NCBI RefSeq assembly: GCF_043555935.1
Contig: NZ_JBIGIB010000004.1
Location: 434,001 to 498,000 of the forward strand
Source of the DNA: Pelomonas baiyunensis
GTDB taxonomy: Bacteria; Pseudomonadota; Gammaproteobacteria; Burkholderiales; Burkholderiaceae_C
Length of the DNA: 64,000 nt
Reading direction: 5' to 3'
Below, piece after piece: positions 32,650 to 41,696 of this stretch (the first letter of the stretch is position 1; the number at the start of each line of letters is the position of its first letter). Below the pieces are notes generated by a model. That model saw only the letters and a program-made list of their open reading frames with translations, had not been told where the DNA came from and made no database searches. The position numbers and the translations under genes are program-made.

Positions 32650-35600
32650 TGCTGGGGCGGCTTGTGCAATTCGCGCTGTCGCAGCGCCTGTTTGTCCTGC
32701 TCGGTGCGGTCTTGCTGGCCGGGTTTGGCTGGTGGTCGTTCCGGGATCTGCCCATTGACGCCTTCCCCGATGTGTCCAGCACCCAGGTCAAGGTCATCTT
32801 GAAAGCGCCGGGGATGACACCCGAAGAGGTCGAGACCCGCATTGCGTCGCCGATCGAGGTCGAGATGCTGGGCATTCCGCGGCAGAAGATGCTGCGCTCG
32901 GTGTCCAAGTACGGCATCGTCGACGTGACGGTGGACTTCGAAGACGGCGTGGACATCTACTGGGCCCGCCAGCAAGTCGCGGAGCGACTGGCGGGCATCC
33001 AGGCCGACCTGCCGCCGGGATTGAGCGGGGGCATGGCGCCCATCACGACGCCGCTGGGCGAGATGTTCCAGTTCACCGTCGAAGCGCCGGCAATGACGTT
33101 GGAGGAGCGGCGCGCGTTGCTGGACTGGGTGATCCGGCCGGCTTTGCGCACCGTGCCCGGCGTGGCCGATGTAAACGCGCTGGGCGGCAAGGTGCGAGCC
33201 TTCGAGGTGGTGCCAGATCTTGCCCGGCTGGCGGCCCTGGGGCTGTCCACCTCGGCTTTGAAGGCTGCCATCGAGCAGAACAACCGCAACGACGGCGCCG
33301 GCCGCCTGGGCGATGGCGACGAAGTGCTGCTGGTGCGCGCCGAGGGCAACCTGCGCTCGGCGGAGGACGTGGCCGCCACCGTGGTGCTGCGGCGCCAAGG
33401 TGTGCCGGTGCGCGTCAGTGATGTGGCGCAAGTGCGGCTGGGCAGCCTCACGCGCTACGGCGTGGTGACTCAGGACGGCAAGGGCGAAGCCGTGGAGGGC
33501 CTGGTGCTGGGGCTGGCCGGCGCGAATGCGCGCAAGGTGGTGGAAGGCGTGGAGCGCAAGATCAGCGAGCTACAGGCCACGCTGCCGCAGGGCGTCACGA
33601 TCAAGCCGTTCTACAACCGCGCGCGGCTGGTGGACCAGGCGGTCGGCACGGTGTCCAAGGCTCTGTTGGAGGCCACGGTGCTGGTGCTGGTGTTGCTTGG
33701 GGCTTTCCTGGGCAACTTGCGCGCGGCCGTCACTGTGGCGCTCGTGCTGCCGCTGGCGGCTTTGTGGACCTTCATCGCGATGCGCTTGTGGGGCATGTCG
33801 GCCAACCTGATGAGCCTGGGGGGGCTGGCCATCGCGCTGGGCATGCTGGTGGATGCGGCGGTGGTGGTGGTCGAAAACGTGGTGCAGCACCTGGCGCACG
33901 CGCAGGGTACCGGCCGACTGCCGCGCCTGCATGTGCTGCTGCGTGCCGTGCGCGAGGTGGCGTCTCCCGTGGCGGCGGGCGTGCTCATCATCGTGACGGT
34001 GTTCCTGCCGCTGCTGACGCTGCAAAACCTGGAAGGCAAGTTCTTCGTGCCGGTGGCGCTCACCATCGTGTTCGCGCTGGCGGGTTCGCTGGTGCTGTCG
34101 CTGACGGTGATCCCGGTGGTGGCCAGCTTCCTGATCCACAACCCGTCGCACGAGGAACCGTGGCTGGTGCGCCAGCTGCAGCGCGTGTACGCGCCGCTGT
34201 TGCAGCTTGCGCTGCGGCGCGAAAAGGCGGTGTACGCCTTTGCCGCAGGCCTGCTGGTGTTGGCGGGGGCTGTGTACTTGCAGGTCGGCAAGACCTTCAT
34301 GCCCACCATGGACGAGGGCGACCTCATCGTCGGCATCGAGAAGCTGCCGTCCATCAGCCTGGAGGAATCCGCGGCGCTGGACCTGAAAGTTCAGCAGGCC
34401 CTGCTGAGCCAGATCCCGGACATCCAGGGCATGGTGGCACGCGCGGGCGCCGACGAAATCGGCCTGGACCCGATGGGCTTGAACCAGACGGACACCTTCC
34501 TGGTGCTGAAGCCCCGCAAGGAGTGGCAGGTGGCCGACAAGGACGCCCTCATCGCCCGAATCCGCGAGGTGCTGGACGGCCTGCCGGGCATCCGGTATGC
34601 GTTCACGCAGCCCATCGACATGCGCGTGTCCGAGATGATCCTGGGCGTGCGGGGCGACCTGGCCGTGAAGGTGTTCGGCCCCGACTTGACGGTGCTGAGC
34701 GACCTGGCGGCGCGCATTGAAGCGGTGGTCAAGACCGTGCCTGGCAGCCAGGACGTCTACACCGTGCGCAACGACGGGGTGCAGTACCTGCGCGTGGCCA
34801 TTGACCGGCTGGCCGCCGGCCAGCATGGCTTGACCGTGGAGGAGGTGCAGGACGCGTTGCGTGCGCAGGTCGAGGGGCAGCGCGCCGGGCAGTTGATCGA
34901 AGGCGTGCGGCGCACACCCATCGTGCTGCGCGGGCCGGAGTCGGTGCGGCTGTCGCCGGCCGAGTTCGAAGCCTTGCAGATTGCAACGCCGGACGGGCGC
35001 ACGGTGCCGCTGCGCAGCGTGGCCACCTTGTCGCGCACCGGCGGCCCGGTGCAAGTCAACCGCGAACTGGGCAGCCGCTACAGCGTAGTCATCGCCAACG
35101 TTGAAGGACGCGACCTGGTGGGCTTTGTGGAAGACGCGCGCCGCAAGGTGAGCGACGAAGTGAAGTTGCCGACCGGCTACCGGCTCAGCTGGGGTGGCCA
35201 GTTCGAGAACCAGCAGCGCGCAGCGGCCCGTCTGGGCCTGGTGGTGCCGCTGGCGCTGGGCATCATCTTCATCATCCTGTTCTCCACCTTCGGGTCCGTG
35301 CGCCAGTCCCTGCTGGTGCTGAGCAACATTCCGTTCGCCCTGGTGGGCGGCATCGTGGGCCTGTGGGTCACGGGGGAATACCTGTCGGTGCCGGCGTCGG
35401 TGGGCTTCATCGCGCTGCTGGGCATTGCGGTGTTGAACGGCGTGGTGCTGGTCAGCTACTTCAACCAGCTGCACGCCGAAGGACTGAGCCTGGTGCAGTG
35501 CGTGGTGCAGGGGTGCCAGCGCCGCCTGCGGCCGGTGCTCATGACGGCCTTCATCACCGCTTTCGGGCTGATTCCCTTGCTTATGGCCACGGGCCCCGGT

Positions 35601-35750
35601 TCGGAAATCCAACGCCCGCTGGCCATCGTCGTCATCGGTGGGCTCATCACGGCCACAGCCTTGACCCTGATCTTGTTGCCGGCGCTGTACCTGCGCTACG
35701 GCCGGCCTACGCCTGCGGGCCTGGCCACTCCGGAGATTGCCCATGAATGA
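32649..35750 (+). CDS. Heavy-metal RND efflux pump (CusA/CzcA family)
   Basis: A 1033-residue inner-membrane pump with the two-fold RND layout: twelve transmembrane helices and two large periplasmic loops. DFEDGVDIYWARQQVAERL is typical of heavy-metal RND proteins. Helix 4 reads GGLAIALGMLVDAAVVVVEN, with a single Asp, nearer to the CusA pattern than to the CzcA DFxxxxD pattern, so monovalent copper or silver is the favoured substrate; nickel-type relatives cannot be excluded. ATG 32649 overlaps the adaptor stop. The pump is part of a five-gene, fully overlapping operon. Confidence 0.9.
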   Translation: MLGRLVQFALSQRLFVLLGAVLLAGFGWWSFRDLPIDAFPDVSSTQVKVILKAPGMTPEEVETRIASPIEVEMLGIPRQKMLRSVSKYGIVDVTVDFEDGVDIYWARQQVAERLAGIQADLPPGLSGGMAPITTPLGEMFQFTVEAPAMTLEERRALLDWVIRPALRTVPGVADVNALGGKVRAFEVVPDLARLAALGLSTSALKAAIEQNNRNDGAGRLGDGDEVLLVRAEGNLRSAEDVAATVVLRRQGVPVRVSDVAQVRLGSLTRYGVVTQDGKGEAVEGLVLGLAGANARKVVEGVERKISELQATLPQGVTIKPFYNRARLVDQAVGTVSKALLEATVLVLVLLGAFLGNLRAAVTVALVLPLAALWTFIAMRLWGMSANLMSLGGLAIALGMLVDAAVVVVENVVQHLAHAQGTGRLPRLHVLLRAVREVASPVAAGVLIIVTVFLPLLTLQNLEGKFFVPVALTIVFALAGSLVLSLTVIPVVASFLIHNPSHEEPWLVRQLQRVYAPLLQLALRREKAVYAFAAGLLVLAGAVYLQVGKTFMPTMDEGDLIVGIEKLPSISLEESAALDLKVQQALLSQIPDIQGMVARAGADEIGLDPMGLNQTDTFLVLKPRKEWQVADKDALIARIREVLDGLPGIRYAFTQPIDMRVSEMILGVRGDLAVKVFGPDLTVLSDLAARIEAVVKTVPGSQDVYTVRNDGVQYLRVAIDRLAAGQHGLTVEEVQDALRAQVEGQRAGQLIEGVRRTPIVLRGPESVRLSPAEFEALQIATPDGRTVPLRSVATLSRTGGPVQVNRELGSRYSVVIANVEGRDLVGFVEDARRKVSDEVKLPTGYRLSWGGQFENQQRAAARLGLVVPLALGIIFIILFSTFGSVRQSLLVLSNIPFALVGGIVGLWVTGEYLSVPASVGFIALLGIAVLNGVVLVSYFNQLHAEGLSLVQCVVQGCQRRLRPVLMTAFITAFGLIPLLMATGPGSEIQRPLAIVVIGGLITATALTLILLPALYLRYGRPTPAGLATPEIAHE

Positions 35751-36045
35751 CTGTTGTCTGCATCTGCTGTGCCCGCGGGCCTTGGAGGAGCGAACCATCG
35801 ACTTGCTCCTGGCCCGCGCTGAGGCGGGCGTGTTCACGAGCGCGCCCGGCCAGGCCCACGGGTTTGCCCATGGCCGGTTGAGTGCGGCTGAGCAGGTCAG
35901 CGGCTGCAGCGAGGCCTGCCTGATCCAGTTGGTGCTGCCGCAGGCCCAGTTGCCGGGGTTGATGGCAGAGCTGCAGCAGGCGTTGCGCGGCGGTGGCGTA
36001 CGCCATTGGGTGACCTTGGTGGTGCATCACGGAGAGTTCGCATGA
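35743..36045 (+). CDS. DUF3240 protein of the metal efflux operon
   Basis: A 100-residue protein of the DUF3240 family, which sits next to heavy-metal RND pumps in many proteobacteria. CCLHLLCPRALEERTIDLLL and a C-terminal WVTLVVHHGEFA are visible; the ferredoxin-like size and two N-terminal Cys plus His residues would suit a small PII-like metal sensor, which is inference. Overlaps the pump by 8 bases and the channel gene by ATGA. Confidence 0.8.
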   Translation: MNDCCLHLLCPRALEERTIDLLLARAEAGVFTSAPGQAHGFAHGRLSAAEQVSGCSEACLIQLVLPQAQLPGLMAELQQALRGGGVRHWVTLVVHHGEFA

Positions 36046-37283
36046 AGCGTTGGGTGAGTGCGCTGGTGTTGGCGGTGCAGCCTTGGGCCGCGTTGGCACA
36101 GCACGCCCCACTTCCGGGCTGGTTGCCACCGGCCGTGCAGGCGGGCGAATGGATCGAGCAGGACGCCACCGTGGCCCTGGCGCGCCACGGCACGGCCGCG
36201 GCAGGTCACGCGGCCCAGGCCCTGGCGGCGGGGTCGCAGGAGTGGAGCCTGCGCCTGCAGGCGCAGCGGCGCCAGTTCCAGGACGGGCCGGCAGCGTCGC
36301 GCGAATGGCAGGCCCATGTCGAGCGGCCGTGGCGCAGCGCCGGCAAGGCGGCGCTGGACGCCCAGTTGGGCCGCGCTGAGCAAGACGTGGCCCGGGCTCA
36401 GTTGGGCGAGGCGCGGCATGAGTCCGCACGCGCGTTGGCCGACCTGTGGGTGGGCGTGCTGGCGGCTCGACAGCGCGAGGCGTTGGCGGTCAGCCAGGTT
36501 GCGCTGGCCGAGGCCAACCTGGCCGCCGTGCAGAAGCGACGCCGTGCGGGTGACGCGGCCGTGCTGGACGAACAGCAGGCCCGCGCTGATGTGGGCGAGT
36601 CGCAGCGCGAGCTGGTGGCATCGCGCACGGTGCTGACCAAAGCGCAGGCTGGGCTTCGCACGCGTTTTGCGGCCGAGGCCAATGCCGATGCACGGCTGGG
36701 CGACGTGGATGAGCCGGGCTGGACGCAGGCGGCGTGGTTGGCCCGTGTGCTGGAGGAGGCAGACGCGATCAAGCTGCGCCAGGCGGAAGCGGAGCGGGTG
36801 CGCCTGGCGGCCAGCCGGTCGCGTGCCGACCGGGTGGCCGACCCGGTGGTGGGTGTGTTCACCGCCAGCGAGGCGCGGGGGCAGGAGCGGCTGGTGGGCT
36901 TGAGCCTGACCCTGCCGATCGGCGGCACGCACCGGGAGCAGCGGTCGCTTCAACTGGCCCGGGAGGCTGACATGGCCGATGCAGCGCTGGATCAGATGCG
37001 GCGTGAGGTGGAGCAGCAGGCGCGCGAAACCTGGGCAGATGCCACCGGCAGCCGCGAGCGCTGGCAGCTGGCGCGCCAGACCGCTGCGCTTGCCGCCGAG
37101 AACGCGCGGCTGGTGCAGCGCGCCTACACGTTGGGCGAGGCGGATTTGCAATCACTGTTGATGGCGCGGCGCCAGTCAGGCCTGAACAGCCAGGCGGCGC
37201 TGGAGGCCCAGTCCGAGGCCCTGCGGTGGGCAGCCCGGCTGCTGATCGACGCCCACCAAATTTGGGACCTTGAACATGACTGA
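36042..37283 (+). CDS. TolC-family outer-membrane channel (CusC/CzcC type)
   Basis: A 413-residue protein with a signal peptide (about 1-19, ALAQ) and two long heptad-rich helical hairpins (LGRAEQDVARAQLGEARHESARALADLWVGV and the later QLAREADMADAALDQMRREVEQQARETW), the TolC repeat pattern. It forms the outer-membrane exit duct for the RND pump. Coupled by ATGA to DUF3240 and by an 8-base overlap to the lipoprotein gene. Confidence 0.85.
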   Translation: MKRWVSALVLAVQPWAALAQHAPLPGWLPPAVQAGEWIEQDATVALARHGTAAAGHAAQALAAGSQEWSLRLQAQRRQFQDGPAASREWQAHVERPWRSAGKAALDAQLGRAEQDVARAQLGEARHESARALADLWVGVLAARQREALAVSQVALAEANLAAVQKRRRAGDAAVLDEQQARADVGESQRELVASRTVLTKAQAGLRTRFAAEANADARLGDVDEPGWTQAAWLARVLEEADAIKLRQAEAERVRLAASRSRADRVADPVVGVFTASEARGQERLVGLSLTLPIGGTHREQRSLQLAREADMADAALDQMRREVEQQARETWADATGSRERWQLARQTAALAAENARLVQRAYTLGEADLQSLLMARRQSGLNSQAALEAQSEALRWAARLLIDAHQIWDLEHD

Positions 37284-37884
37284 CCTTAGCGTTCGATCCG
37301 GACTCCAGCGCCTTTTGCTGGTGTTGGCTTGCCTGATGGGCGTGGCGGCGTGCGGCAGCACCTTGCCGCCGGTGCGCGACGTCGAAGGCCTGCCGTGTTT
37401 GACCTTTCGCAAGACGCATCAGCCCAACCGCATCTGTGCAGCGCAGCCTGCGGTGTCGCCGGCACTGGCCCAACAGGTGCAGCAGTTCCTACCCGAGCGG
37501 GACAGCGGCGTGGTGATCGTGCATTGGCGGGAACGCGCAGGTGCCACCCGGCCTTTGGAGTTGCGGGTGGACGGCCAGCCTGTTGCGCAGCTGGTGCCCG
37601 GTGGCTTGGTGCGATTGCGCCTGAATCCGGGCGCCCATGAGATGAGCGTCAGCTGGGGGTCGGGCCAGATCCGCCAGCCCTTGAGCTTGGCCGCCGGCCG
37701 GGTGCAGTTCGCGGAGGTTGCAGGCAGGCTCTCGTTCTGGAATCTCGACTTCGCGTGGACTTTGGACGAGGGTGTTGGCTTTCGCCAGCGAGCCGCGGAG
37801 GCGCGCGTGTTGGCCGACCTGGACTTGCGCCAGGTAGCCGCCATGCCAGGAGCCCCTGGTGGTAGCGTGAGCCCTTCTCCCTGA
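37276..37884 (+). CDS. Putative lipoprotein of the efflux operon, unknown family
   Basis: A 202-residue protein with a lipobox-type signal (LLVLACLMGVAACGS; Cys at about 26). The rest is predicted beta-rich with two more Cys (GLPCLTF, NRICAAQ). I do not recognise the family. It overlaps the channel gene by 8 bases and precedes the two-component genes by 8 bp, so it could sense or bind metal in the periplasm for either; this is inference. Confidence 0.65.
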   Translation: MTDLSVRSGLQRLLLVLACLMGVAACGSTLPPVRDVEGLPCLTFRKTHQPNRICAAQPAVSPALAQQVQQFLPERDSGVVIVHWRERAGATRPLELRVDGQPVAQLVPGGLVRLRLNPGAHEMSVSWGSGQIRQPLSLAAGRVQFAEVAGRLSFWNLDFAWTLDEGVGFRQRAAEARVLADLDLRQVAAMPGAPGGSVSPSP

Positions 37885-37892
37885 GAGACCGT

Positions 37893-38549
37893 ATGAGGCT
37901 GCTGCTTCTTGAAGATGACATCACGCTGGGCGATGCGCTGGCCGGCTTCTTACGCCTGGAAGGTCACGTGGTGGATTGGTTCCAGCGCTTGGCTGATGCA
38001 CGAGCCGTGATTGGCGAGCCGTTTGACGTGCTGCTGGTGGACTGGCAGCTGCCTGACGGATCGGGAGTGGACTGGGTGCGGCAGCTGCGCGCCCAGGGCC
38101 GGACGCAGCCCATCTTCGTTCTCACCGCACGTGACCAGTTGCAGGACCGCATCCACGGACTGGACAGCGGCGCCGATGACTACCTTGTGAAGCCGTTCCC
38201 GCCGGAGGAATTGGTGGCACGGCTGCGCGCGGTGCGTCGCCGGCAGTTGGCTCACGGCGCACCGCGGTTGCCGTTGCCAGGTGGCATCAGTGTCGATTTG
38301 CCAGGCCGTGCGGTCTGGCGCAACGAGCAGCCGGTGGAGCTGACAGCGCGTGAATGGAGCCTGCTGGAAGCCCTGGCCTCGCGTGCCGGTCGGGTGGTGA
38401 CCCGTACTGAACTGGAGTCACTGTCGCAAGGGTTTGACGGCGACGCCATCAGCAATGTGCTGGAAGTTCACGTGTCCAACCTGCGCCGCAAGCTGGGGCG
38501 CGACCTCATCGAAACCGTCCGTGGCCTGGGCTACCGGGTGCCGAAGTGA
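37893..38549 (+). CDS. OmpR-family response regulator (QseB/PmrA-like)
   Basis: A 218-residue regulator. Receiver domain: acidic pair at 8-9, phosphoacceptor Asp50 in LLVDWQLPDGSG, KPFPPEEL. Winged helix: VELTAREWSLLEALASRAGRVVTRTEL, then SNVLEVHVSNLRRKLGRD and RGLGYRVPK. It is nearest in type to QseB/PmrA regulators, which bind TTAAG or TTCAG half-sites 11 bp apart. Six such pairs lie at promoters of this element, so it is the likely master regulator of the cargo. Start shortly after the efflux operon; stop overlaps the kinase start. Confidence 0.9.
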   Translation: MRLLLLEDDITLGDALAGFLRLEGHVVDWFQRLADARAVIGEPFDVLLVDWQLPDGSGVDWVRQLRAQGRTQPIFVLTARDQLQDRIHGLDSGADDYLVKPFPPEELVARLRAVRRRQLAHGAPRLPLPGGISVDLPGRAVWRNEQPVELTAREWSLLEALASRAGRVVTRTELESLSQGFDGDAISNVLEVHVSNLRRKLGRDLIETVRGLGYRVPK

Positions 38550-39895
38550 TGAGCCCGAACCGCCTGCCTTCGCTGCGCCGTGAACTGGTGCGGCTCACCA
38601 CGGTCGTGGCTTTTTGCTGGCTGGTGGTGCTGGGCTTTACCGTGACCTGGGCTGTTCGCCACGAGGTGGATGACCTGCTGGACGAAGCGCTGCGGGAAGC
38701 GGCGGAGGTGATGTATGGGGTGTTGACCACCGCGCCTGAGTTGGCGGAGAACAGCGCCGCGCTTCCCGAGGTCTTGCCGGCCCCGGCGCATGAAGAGAAG
38801 TTTGTTTGGCAGATCGTTGATGGACGGGGACAGGTGGTTCGCCGGTCGCACAAGGCGCCTCCGCAAGCGCTGAGCGACGTGACGCGCCGCGGCTTGTTTG
38901 ACCAGAGCGGCCAGTGGCGCGTGTATGGCATTCCCATGACTGGACCACTGCCTAGGATGCTTTACGTCGCCCAAGTGGCTCGGGAGCGAAACGAGGCACG
39001 CTACGAGGCCGTTGGCACCGTACTCTTGGCAGCGCTGACTGTCAGCCTCTTGTGGGTTCTGCTGCTTCGCCAGCGAGTGGATCGTGGCTTGCGACCACTT
39101 GCGCAGCTCGCGCGACAAATCGAGTCCTACGACCCATTGGAGGCGTCCACCGAGCCGGAGCCGGGAGATCGTGCGGAGACGGAAGCCATCTCTGAAGCCG
39201 TGCGCACGCTGGGTCGAAGTCTTGCGCAAAAGGTCAGGGCTGAACGGGCCTTTTCCGCGTGCGCCGCGCATTCACTCAGAACCCCGTTGGCAGGCATGGA
39301 CGCGCAACTGGCGTTGGCGCAACGTGAACCGCCGGAAGCGCAACCGGGGCGTCTCGAGCGGGTGCGCGCCGCTCTCACGCGCTTGACCCGCGTGGTGCAG
39401 TCCCTGCTGGCGCTGTTTAGAGCAGGCGAGCACTGGGCCTTGGATTTGCGTCCTTGCCGTCTCACCGAACTGCTGGCTGAGATTCCCGTCGAAGGGCTGA
39501 CGGTGACCGTCGAAGACGATGTGGAATTTCTGGCTGACCCAGATCTCACCACCATCGCGTTGGTCAACTTGCTAGACAACGCTGTGCGGTTCGGTGCTCG
39601 CCATGTTCGTGTCCACGGCGGGAGAGATTCCAGTCGGGTGTGCATTCGCGTTCAGGACGATGGTCATGGAATCACGCAGGAGCGCTGGATAGCGGTCACT
39701 CGCGCACTTCAGTTGCCTGAATCCAGCGCTGACGTGGGGCTGGGACTGCGGCTTGCCTCCATGGTGGCTCAGGCGCATGGCGGGTGTCTGATCCTTCCCG
39801 CACCCGTGCACGATCAGCTGGGCTTTTTGGTGGAAGTCTGGTTTGCAGCAGTGCCGACAAACGCCACGGAGAGGGTTCCGCTCCGAGTGGGTTAA
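38549..39895 (+). CDS. Sensor histidine kinase (QseC-like)
   Basis: A 448-residue membrane kinase: transmembrane helices about 15-37 and 150-172 around a periplasmic sensor domain, a HAMP-like linker, H-box FSACAAHSLRTPLAGM, N-box LVNLLDNAVRFG and G-box DDGHGITQ with GLGLRLAS. The residue after the phospho-His is Ser instead of the usual Glu, which may alter phosphatase activity. The ATG start overlaps the regulator stop by ATGA. Given the upstream efflux genes, a metal or envelope signal is likely. Confidence 0.9.
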   Translation: MSPNRLPSLRRELVRLTTVVAFCWLVVLGFTVTWAVRHEVDDLLDEALREAAEVMYGVLTTAPELAENSAALPEVLPAPAHEEKFVWQIVDGRGQVVRRSHKAPPQALSDVTRRGLFDQSGQWRVYGIPMTGPLPRMLYVAQVARERNEARYEAVGTVLLAALTVSLLWVLLLRQRVDRGLRPLAQLARQIESYDPLEASTEPEPGDRAETEAISEAVRTLGRSLAQKVRAERAFSACAAHSLRTPLAGMDAQLALAQREPPEAQPGRLERVRAALTRLTRVVQSLLALFRAGEHWALDLRPCRLTELLAEIPVEGLTVTVEDDVEFLADPDLTTIALVNLLDNAVRFGARHVRVHGGRDSSRVCIRVQDDGHGITQERWIAVTRALQLPESSADVGLGLRLASMVAQAHGGCLILPAPVHDQLGFLVEVWFAAVPTNATERVPLRVG

Positions 39896-40046
39896 CTGAC
39901 TGGGGGCTGGATGTCTGTAGCGGCTGTATTCACGCTGCCAGGCCCTGCGCGCTGCGACGTTTCGCGCGTTGCCGTTAGCGGCCAAGCATGGCGCGTGTCG
40001 TTTGGCGGTGAGCGTTGCACGTCCATGAAGTGAGTCAGTGTGGGCC

Positions 40047-40063
40047 TTCAGGAAGCATTAAGC
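40047..40063 (+). promoter_or_regulatory. TTCAGG-N5-TTAAGC operator upstream of sRNA 2
   Basis: TTCAGGAAGCATTAAGC: half-sites at 40047 and 40058 (11-bp phase), about 35 bp before the first hairpin of sRNA 2. Same place relative to the RNA as the site at 13181. Confidence 0.55.
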
Positions 40064-40095
40064 CGTCAAGTGCAAACTGCGTTCGGCTTTTCGTG

Positions 40096-40177
40096 TAGCC
40101 CCTGCTTTTTCCTCCCTGAGCAGGCCGGCATCGCCGGTTGTGTCCCTGTGGCTGTGGCCACAGGGACTTTTCTTTTT
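40096..40177 (+). ncRNA. Small RNA 2 with CCUCC loop and intrinsic terminator
   Basis: Stem 1 pairs CCTGCT (40101-40106) with AGCAGG (40119-40124) around the loop TTTTCCTCCCTG. Stem 2 pairs CCGGC with GCCGG (40125-40137). Stem 3 pairs GTCCCTGTGG with CCACAGGGAC (40142-40167) and is followed by TTTTCTTTTT, a strong terminator. Stem 1 and loop are nearly identical to sRNA 1 (13229-13312), while stems 2 and 3 keep shape but not sequence. No open frame of useful size is present. Confidence 0.65.
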
Positions 40178-40536
40178 GTCTGCGCCGGGTAGTCACGTGG
40201 GCCGCATCCCTTTGATGGAATCCCGATTTGGATTGACTAGCGCGCGACAACTACGATTTGAGTACCTAGCCTCAGGTGGCCTTCCCAGGTGGTTCAGTAT
40301 TGAACGAGCGTGCCGGGTCAGTTCGCTGCAAGCCTCAACAGATGTGGGCTGCGTGCTACCGACCATCTGTCGCCGACAATTTCCTCAATCATGCCGATAG
40401 TCAAATTGCATCCAACGATTGATTTGTGACCAAGTTCACAAGTGTTGGTGAAGAGATGACTTCGTGTTGGCACAAATGACCCGGATTGCGTTGCGGGCTT
40501 AATGTGTGGCGGTTGACCTCCGGACACACTCGTCAC
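40178..40536 (+). other. Gene-poor, AT-richer segment
   Basis: I see no credible gene here. The base composition drops visibly from about here on, and the solute-binding protein gene that follows shares it, which suggests a separately acquired cargo block. Confidence 0.4.
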
Positions 40537-41493
40537 ATGAGACTCCTCCACGCGAGCCGTTTCGATAGCGCTTCGCGTTTGCGCTCGGCGATAGTGTTCG
40601 TCGTTGCTGCATTGCCACCCATCCAGCATGGACAAGTTGCGGCGAGCGATGACCTCAAGCACGTCCCCCGCCTAGCGAATGTCAGGAGCGCGCCCGCCAA
40701 GTATTCCCAGGATTCGCTGGCGATCTGTGACGGCGCTCCCGGGTGGCCTCCATTTATTTATGTCACAAAAGATCATTCAAAAGCCGACGCCGAAACAGAT
40801 GTCGCTGGCTTTTCTGTCGAGGTGTTGAAAAACATTCTCAAAACCGCTGATATTCCTTACAAAATTGACCTCCTGCCGTGGAGGCGGTGCCTTCAAGAGG
40901 TCGAGCGAGGGAAAAACTATCAGATGGCACTCCAAGCCAGCCTCAATCAGGATCGGACATCGAAGTACCTAGTCAGCAGGTCATATTATCGTACATCCAG
41001 TCACATTTTTTATTTGAGGCAGCGCTTTCCCGATGGAATGCCGATCCATCGATTGTCAGACCTGAAAAACTACAGAGTATGTGGACTATTCGGGTTCAAT
41101 TACGAACCGTACGGGTTAGGCCACGATGATGTAGACCAGGCAAGCGGGAGTCATGCGAATCTCATTAAGAGGCTGCGCATGGGGCGGTGTGATTTGTTCA
41201 TCGAACAAATTGAAGTCATGGCTGGCATTGACCGGTTAGGCATGATCGCGCCCGCAGGGGGTGATATTCGGCACGATCCGGTGCCAGGAGTTGCGCCACT
41301 TGAATTTCATATGCTGATTTCGCGCAATTTAAGCAGTGGCGGAGATCTTCTCGAGTTGATAAATTCTGGTGTTTCGAATTTAGAGAAAACCGGCCAACTT
41401 GAAAAACTATGGATTCAGCATGTGCTTCAAAAAAAGATGCCAAGGGCCGATCCAGTGCAAAAGCAAATTCAGCAATCTAACGCAACGAAATAG
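40537..41493 (+). CDS. Family 3 solute-binding-like periplasmic protein
   Basis: A 318-residue exported protein; a hydrophobic stretch near 18-32 (SAIVFVVAALPPI) serves as signal. The body shows the PBPb pattern: GWPPFIYVTKDHSKADAETDVAGFSVEVLKNIL, LPWRRCLQEVERGKNYQMALQ, and LSDLKNYRVCGLFGFNYEP. It probably binds an amino-acid-like ligand. No transport permease lies nearby; the chemoreceptor gene follows on the other strand, so a sensory role is possible. AT-richer than the efflux genes. Confidence 0.75.
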   Translation: MRLLHASRFDSASRLRSAIVFVVAALPPIQHGQVAASDDLKHVPRLANVRSAPAKYSQDSLAICDGAPGWPPFIYVTKDHSKADAETDVAGFSVEVLKNILKTADIPYKIDLLPWRRCLQEVERGKNYQMALQASLNQDRTSKYLVSRSYYRTSSHIFYLRQRFPDGMPIHRLSDLKNYRVCGLFGFNYEPYGLGHDDVDQASGSHANLIKRLRMGRCDLFIEQIEVMAGIDRLGMIAPAGGDIRHDPVPGVAPLEFHMLISRNLSSGGDLLELINSGVSNLEKTGQLEKLWIQHVLQKKMPRADPVQKQIQQSNATK

Positions 41494-41696
41494 TTTTTTC
41501 TGCTTTCCCCATCGCATATGCCAACTCAGGTCGCCCTAGTTGGCAACCGGCAACGGCCGATTCACGCACATCCCGCCGGTCCTTGGGTATTGCAGGGAAG
41601 ACTCTCCTGTGGTGGACAGGTGGGAGTCCGCCACGCGCGCGCTCCAGCCTGCGCCTCCTGAATCAGCCGTGAATGGCCCAGGAAGTCTGCGTCGGC

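Noticed and set aside
40318..40662. Minus-strand open frame of 114 codons
   Set aside because: No ribosome-binding site, no family resemblance, and it overlaps the start of the solute-binding protein gene.
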